From Philopedon plagiatum (taxonomy: Eukaryota > Arthropoda > Insecta > Coleoptera > Curculionidae): a stretch of DNA of 64,000 nucleotides. The translations under genes were made by a program, and so were the position numbers. The DNA lies in the NCBI GenBank assembly GCA_963971165.1, contig OZ020190.1, positions 12,972,582 to 13,036,581 on the forward strand, read 5' to 3'. Of the stretch, positions 32,576-45,700 are shown one piece after another. Positions within the stretch are counted from its first letter, which is position 1. Every line of letters begins with the position of its first letter. The notes under the pieces are model-generated. The model made no database searches. It worked only from the letters and a program-made list of their open reading frames with translations, and was not told the DNA's origin.

Positions 32576-34347
32576 TAACAGCAAAAGCTTTCTTACCACT
32601 TCACACGTTTGCGCCACATGCAGCAGTGCTGCCATTTCGGTACAATTGTACTGAATTCAGTACAAAGTGGCCAAATTGAGTACGTCAGTACTGATCTTGG
32701 AAAAACCACTAATTTTAGTACGGACTTTCAAAACGAAACTAAAACCAAATAAGCACAAAAAATTTTGAAAAATTATTGTGACTGAAAATATATTATGAAT
32801 TAAGTTTAGTGGCTTTTCGATTGATGAAATTAGTGTGATGCGAGTACTACGCTTTCTTGTACTTTGTGTCGTTAAAGAAAATATAAATTGCCTGAATATA
32901 ACTACGATGGAGTACTGTAAACAAATATTAAAAAACAATACTTGTTTTTCATTGGAGGCTGCCGATGAATTGATCGATTGAAAAAAAAATCTGAGGAAAT
33001 AAACTGATGGTAATACATAAAACTACTGATTGTTTAAAATTTGTAATTAAGTAGTATACAAGTACCGATTGTACCTGTCTATTGGTATAAATTAAAACTT
33101 TTTATATAATATTAATAATTTAATACTATTTTTTATTTTTGAAAAAAAAAACAGTGTTTTATTTAACCACCCTCAATGATTTTAAACTGCAGAGAAAGCT
33201 ATTTTAAATGTTTTAAATTCTTAAACGTTTCGATTTTTGAATCTTCTGCCCTACATTCAGTACGCTTTGAAAATCAGCTGCGACAGCACTGACCGGCAGG
33301 CGCCGCAGCTGACTGCTGATTTAGGAATAAGACGTACAGGAAATTTGAATGGCACATTGGTAAATCTTGGCTTTTTGCTCGTGCCAGGGGGGGGGCACGT
33401 GCCCCCCCCCTGCCCTCCCTTGGCTACGCCCTTGGACATATATGTCCAAAATTTTTGTCTACATAATCCTCAAGGCTTTTTAGTAATAAGGCTTGTAGAA
33501 CAAGCAAACCAATTTTTATATTTACATAATACATACATACATATACAAGAATCGTTATATTATTAAAACGTATTTTGACGCCATCCCCACAGATTAGAAT
33601 AATAAAAGTAACAGGTAATTAAAAAATATTAATTATTGTCAATCGTCAAAGTATAAAAATGCACGCCTATGATACAAGATCAAAAATACATTCGAAAGAA
33701 ACCGCATAAGCCTTTTTTTATACCCAAGCTTGGTTTGAATATAGTTTTTTTTGCATAGACTCGAGAACAATTTTTTGTCAAAATTTGTATTGATTGAACA
33801 CGAAGCTGTCCCAAACAAGTTACGTTTATTCGATGCCCGGTGGTCGGCGGGTGAGGAACTATCGCGCGCGTTTGTGATGAAAGTTGTCCCGGGACAGCTT
33901 ACGGTTCCCCACTGGGCTAGAATAGTTCGCGATAGTCTTTCTTATCCTAGTAATTTATTTGTGGTTTGGCTAAAAGCTTTTAAAACTGGCGCTTTTATGA
34001 CTAAATTCAACCAGTTGTAGTGAATATGTAGTCGGCTACATAATTAGTAGAACTGAAAAGGGGGGCTCGCGTTTCGTTCGTCCTAATATAAAGTGACGCT
34101 CTGCTCCCGGAAATCGTAAGTATTTTTTTAATATTGGTGTGTTTTTTATGTATACTACGTATATGTCTATATCGTAACTCGACCACTGAGTTACGTTACT
34201 TGTTAAGACTGTCGACATCAACAAGTTACATAACTGTTGTCGAGTTCGGGTACTAAAAGGTACCTCTTAAATATGTATATAATTGCGTAATGTGGGGTTA
34301 TTGTAAAAGCAGGCAGCGCACGTAAGTGTAAGTGGCACCATTTTGCT
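32574..34347. other. Intergenic, transposon scraps, no gene recognised
   Basis: CAGTGCTGCCATTT near 32623 and a palindrome of nine G, CACGTG, nine C (33387-33410) followed by TGGCTACGCCCTTGG look like ends of hAT-type elements without resolvable partners. The 89-codon frame at 33751-34020 resembles no family I know. Confidence 0.4.
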
Positions 34348-34357
34348 GGGTGCTACT

Positions 34358-34797
34358 CATGATACAAATAAAAGAAGATATGATACCGCGCAGGTAGGCG
34401 TGGCCATTTACGTCACGCCGTGACCAATTCCGCGATATGTTTTAAACGAAACACGTCTTTTTTAAGATCGCGTTGTGTTTTCAACTATTTTTTGGTGTTT
34501 TTATATTACTTTTAGGAGTTTAAAAGTAAAAAGAGATGTGCTGTGTATGGTTGTGATGTGGATAATCAATCAATCAATGTATGTATTTATCCCTTTAGTT
34601 ATATGATTATTTTAAATCATATACTATAAAATTTGTATTATAAGCAGGAGGCAAAGTATATTGCCAATAGAATTTATATAAAATCGTCTTTAATTCACGT
34701 AAAATTAATTTCAAAAATAAGTCACGGCGTGACGTCATGCGCGAACCCGGACGAATTTGACACGGTTTGGTATCATACCTTCGTTTATTTGTATCAT
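34358..34797. mobile_element. MULE-like element, 10-bp target duplication
   Basis: GGGTGCTACT occurs at 34348-34357 and 34798-34807. Between them the ends ATGATACAAATAAA (34359) and TTTATTTGTATCAT (to 34797) are inverted, with imperfect similarity reaching TCACGCCGTGAC on both sides. A 9-10-bp duplication is typical of Mutator-type elements. 440 bp, no coding. Confidence 0.65.
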
Positions 34798-34807
34798 GGG
34801 TGCTACT

Positions 34808-35717
34808 TTTACTCACAGAAAAAAAAAGGTTTGTCTTTAACCGCCTAACTAATCGAATTTTGGGAGGGGGAACTCCTAAACCCAACTTTTTAGCACATGA
34901 GGACGTTTTCAACACTTTTTTCGAAGTTGAGCTAATATGCTTGTTACATTTTCTATTTAAACCAAAATTTTAGAGTAAAGATGCCCTTTTACGACTCTTG
35001 GGAGTAGTGGTGTATTTTTAGTATTTAAACCGACAATCCAGGCAAAAAATTAATATAAATAAACTAATTAAAAGTCTTTTCGAAAACTAGCAACATTTTT
35101 TACGTGGATATCTCGTGACGCTTGCGGTATATTTTTTTATTTAAATCGTGTTAAAAATTAGTAAAAGTATACAAAAGAGATTTTGTCAAAAAATACTTTC
35201 GAAATATTTTGCGTAATTTATAATTGGCCCTGGGCGCTTGACATATTCTTTTATTTTTCAAATTAATTTTATAGGGGTGATATATCGGCCAGAAATTTAG
35301 AAAAATTCATTAAAAAGGAGGATTTTCTCAAAGTAAAACTTTTTATTTCACAATTTTACCCAAACGACGGACTCCTTTTTATAATAAGGATTTTTAATGT
35401 AGGCATATTATATGTCATAATATAGATAAAAAATAAATATAAAAATACTCTCTCTTTCTCTGTCTCTCTCAAAAATTAAACAAAAATTTGTAATTTGTTA
35501 TTTTAAATTTGGTTGGCATATCTTCTGCAGTGCATTTTAATTTTTTTTTATAATTAAAGCTGTTTCACAGAGAACCACACAAGTGAAAATTAATATCCAG
35601 CAAAATATTTTATTTTATATTTTATATTTATTTTATATCTATGTGTAAAAAATAAATGTTTATAGTGCATTTTACAAATATTAAAAAACAGGAAATATAC
35701 CAATCACTTAGGGTTAG
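34808..35717. other. Intergenic, no gene or element recognised
   Basis: AT-rich; a short CTCTCT tract at 35449-35469 is the only feature I see. Confidence 0.4.
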
Positions 35718-36159
35718 GGTCGTATTCATAGTCGGAAGTCGTTCCTCAAACTTTGAGGATTCCTCAAATGGTACCTTAATTGGCTTTACACTTAACAAGT
35801 TTTCGCAGGCGCGGATTTAGGGAAGCGCAGGGGGCCCCCTTAAGCCTTGTACAAAAAAGATTTCAATAGCGAATTTTATAAAAATGAATATTGTAACATA
35901 AACATTAACCATTTCTACATATTCTACATCAATACTATAAACAAAAACAAACATTTGCCCTCTATTTAAAGTATTTGAAATGAATTATACCACAAAAATA
36001 TTAATAATAGATCAATACTACTATGCAATACAAAAATACACGTCTTTTTGGCATTTTTGATTTAGATTTGTTTCTGAAAACATTCCTTACCCATCTCACT
36101 GCGACCTTATCAAAATTTGCGCCGGATCGTTTTATCTTCTAAAAGAAACAAATAACCAA

Positions 36160-37330
36160 ATCGTTTTTTTTAAACATCTCTTGTAACTTGTAAACCTTGA
36201 AAATATTTTCTCGAAAACACGTACATATTTCGAAAGGACATTTTTTCGAAAATGTATCCAAAAGAAAAATTTTTCAAGAATAAGTACATTTTCCGAAAAT
36301 ATAATTTTGCGAAGACAGTATTTAGAAAATTAAATTATGACCTCCACTTTTCAAAAAAGACGAAAAAAGATCCTGAACAAACCTAAATGAACCTTTTTTG
36401 GGTTTGATCAGGTTTCCCTAGATTTGGTACGTTACTTTCTCGTAAATTACTTTTTTTTAAAGTCGTTTGAAAAAATTTAATTTTGAAAAAGATGTTCTCT
36501 GAAAAAACGTGTGTTTGAAAAGTGCTTTAAGAAAAATTGAATTATTTGGTTTAAGAAACATTGTACTTTCGTAAGTACCTACTCGTATATCCCCTCAAAT
36601 GAGTAGAAGGCATAAATAAAAAAATGCTACAATATTTACACTTTCATGAATCAAACAATTTGTCGTGTCGCGCATAAGCTGTTGTTTTTTTTTCGCCAAA
36701 CTTTTTTTCGATGTTAATTAATTTTTTCGAAAAGCAGCTTCTTCGAAAGATGCTTTGTCGGAAATGGATCTGCAAAATTTTTTCGGAAATATTTTTTTTT
36801 AAAAGAATCTTTTAAAATACTTTTTCCGAAAATATATTTTTTAGAAAACATAGTTTTTCTAAATGTAAATTACTATAAACTCTACTGGCTTAGAATGTTA
36901 ATGAAAAAATGACAAAAACATCCTGAACTAACCTAAATAAACCGTTTTTGTTTTCGGTCCAATGACTTACACATGTTCGGTCAGGTTTACGTGTCTTGTG
37001 TGTACTATGTTACTCTGTAGTAAATTAGTTTCAAAAAAGTGTTTTTTTAATATGAATATTCGAAGTCTTTTTCGAAACAATGTTTGATAAAATGTACTTT
37101 CCAAAAACATGTTTTCTTTAAAAAATACAGTTTCGAAAAGTGGTTAAATTTTTTTTTAAAAATTGGTTTCCGAAATTTTTTTTTAAACATTCCTAGTTTT
37201 TAAATAGCTGTATTATCGAAAAAGTTCTGTTTTCGAGAATATGTTTTTCGAAAAAACGTGCTTTAAAAAAATGTTTTCGAAAAATTTTCATATATCAGTC
37301 CAAATGGGCAGAAAGTATTAAAAAAAAGCA
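36160..37330. repeat. TTTCGAAA-rich repeat, two diverged tandem units
   Basis: The block with GAACAAACCTAAATGAACC (36376) recurs as GAACTAACCTAAATAAACC (36925), and CAAATGAGTAGAAGGC (36595) as CAAATGGGCAGAAAGT (37303). So two copies of a 550-700-bp unit sit in tandem. A third, inverted copy lies at 7742-8165. Confidence 0.6.
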
Positions 37331-37415
37331 GAATATTGGTAAGTTAAGATGACGAACCGTTCTGTTTTCGCAAGAACAGGTTTTGATATTTCGTCCATTA
37401 TGAAATAATGTATAT

Positions 37416-38557
37416 TTCTTAGATAGGCCAAGAGCGATTTGTCGTAACATAATACTATTAGAAAACCGTCTGTGCCATCATCTAAAAGATGATCCGTAGA
37501 TGATTGCTGTTATATTTCCAACTCTGAAATTTTTTCCTTTAATTTGTTATGAACATTTTTAAGCAAAAAAACGCGATTTTTAAAGTTTTTTGCTTATAAA
37601 ATAAAAAGTAATGAAGCAATCTTAATGGTGTAAATGGACGATTTGTAGAGAATAAAAATACGAACAAAATGAGAAGTCGAACGTCCCGATAGGATAAGTA
37701 GCAAGGGAGAAAAACCGGAAAATTAAGAGTTTTTTTTTTAATTCATAAATGGACCGTTTTTAAACGTAGAGGGCTCAAACTTTGGGAAAAAGTAGTAATT
37801 TATAGATACTTTATGTGTGCAAAACCCCGACGCTGTCCGACGATTAGTTTTTCCACAATCGTCATTTTAATTTTTCAACACTATTTTGCAACAGGTCTGG
37901 ATGCTCTATTGATCGTCCGATTTTAATTATTGAAACGGATTTGAAAAGTACAAGTTTAACTGAACAATATGTATATTTTAATTTTTCCATAAAATGCTAC
38001 GAAACCGGTTGAAAATGCACGTAAAAATGCGTGAAAATGGCCGAGCAATAATTAAAATCGGACGATCCATAGAGCATCCAGACCTGTTGCAAAATAGTGT
38101 GTTGAAAAATTAAAATGACGATTGTGGAAAAACTAATCGTCGGACAGCGTCGGGGTTTTGCACACATAAAGTATCTATAAATTACTACTTTTTCCCAGAG
38201 TTTGAGCCCTCTACGGTCCATTTATGAATTAAAAAAAAACTCTTAATTTTCCGGTTTTTCTCCGTTGCTACTCATCCTATCGGGACGTTCGACTTCTCAT
38301 TTTGTTCGTATTTTTATTCTCTACAAATCGTCCATTTACACCATTAAGATTGCTTCATTTCTTTTCATTTTATAAACAAAAAACTAAAACTTATTTGCTT
38401 AAAAATATTTATAACAAATTAAAGGAAAAATTTTCAGAGTTGGAAATATAACAGGAATCATCTACGGATCGGTTTTCAGATGATAGCACAGGCGGTTCTC
38501 TAATAGGATTAATGTCAAAAAATCGCAAATATTTTGCTCTGTTGCTTGGCCTAAGAA
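37416..38557. repeat. Large foldback, about 515-bp arms, 113-bp loop
   Basis: Arms 37416-37932 and 38046-38557 are reverse complements with few differences. Outer ends are TTCTTAGATAGGCCA and TGGCCTAAGAA. No coding sequence. Located inside element L, where it may be a separate insertion. Confidence 0.75.
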
Positions 38558-38728
38558 CCCTAAATAATAAAAAAATGTCACACGCGATCTTGCCAGTTTT
38601 TTTTTTTTAATACATAGTTTTGTAGTTCGAGGTGACGCCCCCCCGTCCCCCCGGCGAAATTATAAATCCGCCTCAGAGTTTTCGTTGCTGGAAATTTTGA
38701 TTGCAGCTATGATATTATAACATTGATT

Positions 38729-40101
38729 CAGTGGCGATCGGTAGCATGAGGCAGGTGAGGCCCGGCCTCACTACAATTAATTTAAAATGTAAAAATGAAA
38801 ATTTTCGTAAGATTGATTAACATGTTTTGTTTTGCTCTTCTTCATCACATTACTTCAAATCTAAAATTTATTATATAAATTTGGCAATTATAAAGGTCGA
38901 AAGGTTTAGCAAACGTCTATAAAGCCACTTTTATTTACAAGGCAAGCGCTAATATTTGCGACAATATATTCGACTAAAAAAGAACCACATGCGATATTCG
39001 CAGTACGCGCTGTATGTTAACAAGTTCTTCTATGAGAGAACGGCCTATGCAGCAGAGGCCCGGTGAGCGCTAGACTCTCGAAGCAGCTCGTCTCTGGACG
39101 TGTGTGAATGGTTCTGTCTTTATTTAGTATGTTTATATTACTCACTTCCACGCGTACACGTATTCGTTGCTTCCACGCGCGAATTTATAGTGAAGAGAGG
39201 CCTGCAAAGCGCTTGGCCTCCTGATTTACTAGATATTTTATTTGAGAACGGAGCTACGTATTTTATGATGTTTTATTGCTGCGGCAAACGTCATTTTCTA
39301 TGCGCTCTCAACGTGAAAAAAATGAAACTGTTACTAATGGGAGACCTACTTCACAAGTACTATTATATTATACAAGTATACGGGCAAGAACCGAAAATAA
39401 GGACCTAATTAACAATGATGTTACATTGACTTACCAGGCGTTATTTTATGAAGTGCTTGATAATAATCAAATTACAGATCGACTTAACCGTATTAATAAG
39501 TTATTTTTGAACCTAATTTAACCAAACGCTTAGTTATTTAACAATTTAGTTAAAAGTTATAAAAATCTTTTCCAAAAAGACCGATGCAAAACCGAGCTTA
39601 CAATTTTTTTTGCTGACAAACGGTTCCGTTCCTTATCTTTGCCAGAGATTATAGAGACAAAATGTTCAAAAATGGTCTAAACGAGGTTTTATCAGAAATG
39701 TACAAATTGTTATGTTTAATAGCCAACACTACCTGGAGTATCGGTTTCAGTTGAAAGAAATTTTTTAGCTTTAAAACTCATAAAACTTATTCGAGAAATT
39801 CGACTGCATAAGAAATGTTAAATGGTTTGGCTGTAGTGTCTATAGAAAAGGATTAATAATTAAAATGTATTCTTCTGACTCATTTTATAACTTAGTAATA
39901 GGATCGTTTGCGATTAAGTGCAACAGAAAGATAGACTTAATCTATAAAACATAATTTTGCATTTTTCTTAGTTTGTTTTTAAGTTTGCCATTTGATTTCC
40001 GTTTTATGATATTTTACGTTTTGATGTGTTTTAAATAAAACTATATGCTTCATATTATAACTTTTGGCCTCACCTCTTTTACTGACCACGGATCGCCACT
40101 G
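38729..40101 (+). mobile_element. hAT element E with decayed transposase
   Basis: Perfect 8-bp duplication CATTGATT at 38721-38728 and 40102-40109. Termini CAGTGGCGATCGG and GGATCGCCACTG. Plus-strand remnants include TYQALFYEVLDNNQITDRL (near 39430-39485) and PGVSVSVERNFLALKLIK (near 39732-39785). The latter is the C-terminal dimerisation block of ZMYM/hAT transposases, with stops following. An old autonomous copy, now dead. Confidence 0.8.
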
Positions 40102-40286
40102 CATTGATTGCAGCAAATTTTTATGGTGTCCAATCACAGTTCGACGAGTGACGTCAAAAGTACAGCGGATTTAATGATTGGTCCTAATATAAAGTTGCTG
40201 CAATTAAAATTGCTATGCTGGCAACGAATTCTTGCAAAGTGTAAAGCGGGTTTTTAGGGAATATTCAAGGAACGACTATGAAGACA

Positions 40287-42439
40287 TTAGTAATGTCAAT
40301 TAAAATTTTTGGAAAGAAATTTCAGTTTTTCCCTTTAGCCTATTTTTTAAATAAGAAATAAATCAGCCCCTAAGGGGGTGAAATGGGGGTTCAAAGTTTG
40401 TAAAGAAAAGAAAAACCGATAGTTCTCAGAACGTTTTTATTTTGTGCTGAAATAATAATTCACAATAATAAATAAAATAGCAAACTAGAGACAAACACAA
40501 TAATAAAATTTTAACATAAAACAAATCTTAAGGAAAAAAAGTGAAGTATACAGGAAGTAAGGAGAATAAGTCCTACACTTTTATAATCATCATACTACGT
40601 ATAATAATGTTAAAAAATAAAAATGAGATGTGAAAAAGCCTAGTATAATATCGGTTAACAAATTTTTGTTGCAACACATTAATAATCGTAAAAAATGCCA
40701 ATATAATTTTAGCACCCAGTTATAAAATTTACGAATATAACTTTTTGAATATATACAGAAGAGTGCACAGCAATCACATCAGCACACCTAAGCAATAAAA
40801 AAGCTTAACTTAGGATTATATATAATTTTTTTTAACATTTTCTCGAAAGATATTTTGTCAGCTCAAAGTCCTGATAATATATTCGGGCCTATATATTTTT
40901 TCTTCGCGAGTGACTTTATGATTGGCCCAATAATAACTCATCAGTCCTCTGAATAATTCTAAAATACGAGCAACTCATAAAACATAGTTAAAATGATAGC
41001 AAAATATTCTGCGAACTACAAGTTACAAAGTATAATAAAATGTATAAAACGTTACAAATTTAAAAATTATTACTTTATTATTCTAACAACATGCGACTCT
41101 TTAGGGATTTAATAGACCATTAAAATATCCAAAATGGAAGTGCAAACCTCCACCTTTATTAAATTAAATGGTTTATTAAGTTTCTAAAATTCATATTGTA
41201 TATTAAGTACCACCACGTTAATATTATTGGCTTTTCATTATTATTTTAAATGGTAAGTTTACTGATAAAAAGATTTAATAATTTAATGAAATACACTAAA
41301 ATCGACTTTTGTTCATATAAAATCTTGAAATTTGTTTTTGCAAATATCCTAACACTAGGGCTGGGCGATTATCGAAAAAGATAATCGATTTTTGATTATT
41401 TGATATAATCGATTATATCCGATTAATCGAAATTAATTGATTAATCGACAAAATCGATTAATCGATAAAATTTATATTAATCGATTATTGAACTCGTCGA
41501 AATTGTCATTACTAATGACATAATGAAAGCGACTCCAGCGCTTACCACTTGCCCAGCTTGAACACAATTCCGGCGGGCGATTTAAATTTTAGACCGGTAA
41601 AAATTAAAGGAGCGCGTATCGAAAAGCATTCAAATTATTTCGTTGAATAAGTCTTTCAGTCGAGTTATGATTATAAAAAAGAATCGATTAATCGAGAAAA
41701 TCGATTGATCGAAAAATCGATTAATCGAAAAATCGGTTAATCGAAAATTCGATTTAAATTTTTTTGTAATCGTTCAATCGATTATTTTGCCCACCCCTAC
41801 GTAACACAGGTCTTACACTGAAAAGTTTCATTTTAAATCTACTTATTTTGCATAAGTAGGAACTGCACAAATAGTTGTCCTATGTATTAATACTGTTAAA
41901 AATATTAAGCATAGGTTAACACCGATTGAACGTCAAAGTTAACAAGTTAGTATGTTAGGCAATGCAAAAATTAACCTCTTATACCTCGCATCAAATTCTA
42001 TTTTGACATGTCTTTTCAAAGATATTGAGCTCTTATCTAAAATGAGTATATTAGTTGCCATTTTGTTAGAATGTCTTTTGTGTTCTGTCTAACACCGTCC
42101 GAATAATTAGAAAACATCCCTTTTATCAATAAACTTACTATGCTTTTAAATAAAACGGCGTCGTGGTGTAACCCCAACTAACCCACTGGTCCAATCAGAG
42201 ACCCATTCGTTAATAAGTTAACCTTAACAATATAAAATTTTACAAATTAGGCGCGACTCTGCCCACACCACTTAACCAAGATTTAAAAATTAACACAGCT
42301 CTATAAACACAGTTAAGGGGCATAATAATAAAGTTATATAAAAAATTTTAAAATAGGATTTCAATATAATAGTTATCTTCCTATATATATATAAATTAAA
42401 AAATATGTTAGTTTACTGTTAGAAATTGTTTGATTTTCT
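40287..42439 (-). other. Probable 3' UTR of the large minus-strand gene
   Basis: No other gene is seen between the stop codon at 42440 and a minus-strand AATAAA at 40436-40441. The ATCGATTAATCGA-rich MITE (41356-41799) lies inside. Length of the UTR is a guess. Confidence 0.35.
41356..41799. mobile_element. hAT-type MITE rich in ATCGATTAATCGA, copy 1
   Basis: TAGGGCTGGGCGATTATCGA at the left and CGATTATTTTGCCCACCCCTA at the right; flanks CCTAACAC and CGTAACAC are an 8-bp duplication with one mismatch. The terminal thirds are made of overlapping ATCGATTAATCGA words. Confidence 0.8.
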
Positions 42440-42730
42440 TCAGTCTGCCGGATTCACATCTATTAGGGCATTGGTTTCGGTTATTAGTTTGTTGTCTAGT
42501 GGGGAGTTGTCCTTTAGCAGGTTTTCCGACTCATTCACTACATTACTTATGATAGTGATTTCTTTAATTTCTTCTGTGATGTTAGTTGGGGCGACGCCGT
42601 TCTCTTTGGGTTTTTCTACTTTTGTGGTTTTTGTCTTGGTCACCGATTTGATTTCACCTGGTTTTTTAGATACGGTGGTTTTCGTCGTGGTACTGCTAGT
42701 TTTGGGTAATGCAGTTCTGTGGGACAATGG
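42440..42730 (-). CDS. Last exon of the KSP-repeat gene
   Basis: Acceptor TTTTCAG, 96 residues and TGA at 42440-42442. Begins PLSHRTALPKTSSTTTKTTV, basic and Thr-rich, then acidic (NVVNESENLLKDNSPLDN). The opposite-strand frame at 42426-42734 is its shadow. Confidence 0.75.
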   Translation of the reverse strand, partial: PLSHRTALPKTSSTTTKTTVSKKPGEIKSVTKTKTTKVEKPKENGVAPTNITEEIKEITIISNVVNESENLLKDNSPLDNKLITETNALIDVNPAD

Positions 42731-45700
42731 CTGAAAATTAAAAACAGCATTTAAAAAAATGTTACCTACAGGAATTTCCGTTTGCCACAATATAGCCTAG
42801 CTCGTCTTATAATAGCTCTATTATACCATTAAATTTGGAAAGGTAAAAAAACGCTCAATAAAAGCGAAATTGATAAGCCCGCTTGGAGTTTGTTTCGCCC
42901 CCATTTAGGAGACGGATGTAAATCTATGGAAGCCTCCCATCTCAGAGGTCGCTACATTTGCATATGTCCCCCGACAGTGTTGCCACACCTTTCACTTAGT
43001 CATTTCCATGAAATAATATACTGTACTATTGACTATATAGACATGTGTATGCGGTTTTTCAATCATTTTTGAAATATTTCAAATTAAAAATTATTTCTCA
43101 TAAATATACTTTAAACGTAACTATCCAGGTTGCGAACGAAATACCTGCTACCTTTTTAAAGTTTCTTCGTAGGTAAGTCAAAGTTAGTGTCAAGGTTGAC
43201 AAAAATAGTTTAGTCACCGTGAATTTATAACTTCATTTTTATTCAAAATGAGTTATCCTATTAAAAAATAAATGTTGATTTTTAGTAGTTATTAATATTT
43301 GACAGCAATAACCACCGATTATAAACAATAACAAATGAATTATAACATAGTAACATAAATAGATCAATGTTAACATTGGCGAATAAATATCAAAAGAAAT
43401 TTTCAACATGTCCGCCATTTAATTCTTCGCACTTTTCATACATTCTTCTGCTTCTGAAGTGTGTTTACAAGGTTGGCATGATATATATCAGTGATATTCG
43501 ATATATATCACGATACTTATAGTTTGATACATATCATGATAGCTATACATAAAGAAGTCAAATTACTATACGTTAAAAAATAAAAAATTGGCAACAATCC
43601 TATGCAGAGCGTCAAATACCGACCGTTTATTTATGTGATTCCCCAAATTCATTTTTATCAATCTCCTTGTATATACTACAATTATTACAAGATTAATTTC
43701 ATATTAGACTTTCTGTCCTTATGTGAACCGTTGTTTAGTGCATACCTGATCTGGCAACGCTGGTAGCAACACTGTTTGAAGTTCGTGGCTGTGCTAGCAT
43801 TTTAATCACGCAGCTTGTTGACCGCCAATTTAAAATATTATATTTTACGACTGATTGTAGACAAGCTGCGCCCTCCTGTGACCTCGTTTGGCAACTACGT
43901 GAAAATACGCTATTGGTTGTTCTTTACCTATCCAAATTTAATGATTATATTGAGGAAGAATGCATATTCTTCCGCAGGCCTGCAATGTTTTATGGAGCAG
44001 CAACATGGAATAAAGAAAATACATGTAAGATTAGATGTGACTGTGGACGCGTTTCTGCTACTAATCAACAGTTTAGTTGTGTGTTCGGAAAGTCGTGTGA
44101 CCACAGTAATTTTTTTCCGAGATTAAGTAAGAAGATTAAGTAAGAACACTCTATTACATAATAAAGAATCAATCCCGTTCTTGGTAAGACAAGGAAGGCA
44201 ATATCAAGGAAATTAAGTTTTATAGTACATTTTAGGTTCATAACGGTCCACTATATTATAGCACGATATTACCTTAGTCTCTGTCTTTCTAGCTGTAGTA
44301 GTCGCAGTTCTGCTGGTTGCCGTAGAGCTGGTTGTTCTGGTAACAGTAGTAGTACGGCTAGCCGTCAGCTTGTTGGCGCTTTCTTTCTTTTCTTTCTCTA
44401 AGTCGGCGCTTTTCGTAATGGTTTTGGTCAAGGGTGGCCGTGGTTTAGGAGCAGCGTAGGTAATAGTTCTCGGCTTAGGTGGTGCTGTTGCTGTCTTGGG
44501 TGAAAGCGATGTTCGATTAGCGGTCGTTGTAGTTGTCTAAAATAAATAGGCACATGCAATAAACACGTCTTTTTATCAGCGCTGATATCAGTTTTCTGAA
44601 GGAAGGAAAATGTAGTCTATTGACACGGGATTTGAAGGATTGGAGGTTTGGACGGGAAGGGAAAACATCTGCAGGCAATTTGTTCCATAATCTGGAGACC
44701 CTAGGTATGAATGAGCGAGAGAAGTGGTCTGTTCTAGGCTTTTGTAGCTGGGCAGTAAAGGGATGCATACGTAACGCGCCTCTTGTTGTTCTGTTAGGGA
44801 CATTCAAGGGGGGAATAATACCGGCTAGTTCTTCAGAGCAAAATCCGTGGAAGTAGCGGTAGAAAAGGGATAAATTCCCTACAGCGCGGCGATGAGCGAG
44901 AGAAGGGAGTTTTCTCGTGAGGGCTGGGTCATTGATAAGTCGAATGGCTCTCTTTTGGATAGAATCAAGGATCTTCAGTGTCGAAGGTGATGCTGCTCCC
45001 CAGATGTTTATCACTAATAGGGTATTTTCTCGAGATCCCGTTGATCTACCGTAAACAGCATATCACGTACATATTTGCCAGCTGACCGTATCAGTATAAA
45101 AACTGCTCTCGTAGTCTTGATTAAATCGGCGCACTGTGTGATTTCCACGTGTAGTTACTTGGTCCTTTTGTTTACCACGTATTTGTATTTGATTTTCTGC
45201 GCCCAGGTGTATTGAAACTGTGCTTTAACGGATCGCGTGAGTTTTTACTGTCATAAGTATGCCCTGCAACTGATGAAGATGAACTCCATTTTTCAAATTT
45301 TACCATAACACTACAAAAGACTTACGCGCGAACAAAACATAATTTCTATTTGTTATAAAAGACATATCTATATGTTTACAGACGAATAGCCGATTTTTGG
45401 TAAAATCACTCATCAAAACAGTTTTAAAACACTATATATAACATATATACATAACAACTACTTACAAGTAGGGCTGGGCGATTATCGAAAAAGATAATCG
45501 ATTTTTGATTATTTGAAATAATCGATTATTTCCAATTAATCGAGATTAATCGAAAAATAGATTAATCCAAATTAATCGAAAAATCGATAAAATTTATATT
45601 AATCGATTAATGTATTAATCGAAAAATTGATTAATCGGACTAATCGATTATTGAACTAGTCGAAATTATGTCATTACTAATGACAATGCAAGCGACTCCA

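Larger units (their letters stand above)
35806..38676. mobile_element. 2.87-kb hAT-like nonautonomous element L
   Basis: Perfect 8-bp duplication AGTTTTCG at 35798-35805 and 38677-38684. Ends CAGGCGCGGATTTAG and TAAATCCGCCTCAG are the imperfect termini of a hAT-type element. No transposase is visible; the interior holds a TTTCGAAA-rich repeat (36160-37330) and a 1.14-kb foldback (37416-38557). Confidence 0.7.
35718..40286. mobile_element. Outer MITE M, split by two hAT elements
   Basis: GTCGTATTCATAGTCG near 35719 pairs with CGACTATGAAGAC ending 40285. Inward, TTTACACTTAACAAG...CGTTGCTGG pairs with CTGGCAACGAATTCTTGCAAAGTGTAAA. After removing 35806-38676 and 38729-40101 with one target copy each, only about 300 bp remain, a compact inverted-repeat element. 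Confidence 0.55.

Noticed and set aside
32393..32654. Poly-Ile and poly-Leu open frames
   Set aside because: Created by the (ATT)n microsatellite, not coding.
33751..34020. 89-codon frame as a gene
   Set aside because: No recognised domain, no supporting exon context, composition like its surroundings.
39100..39408. 102-codon frame as an independent gene
   Set aside because: Lies inside hAT element E, out of frame with the transposase remnant.
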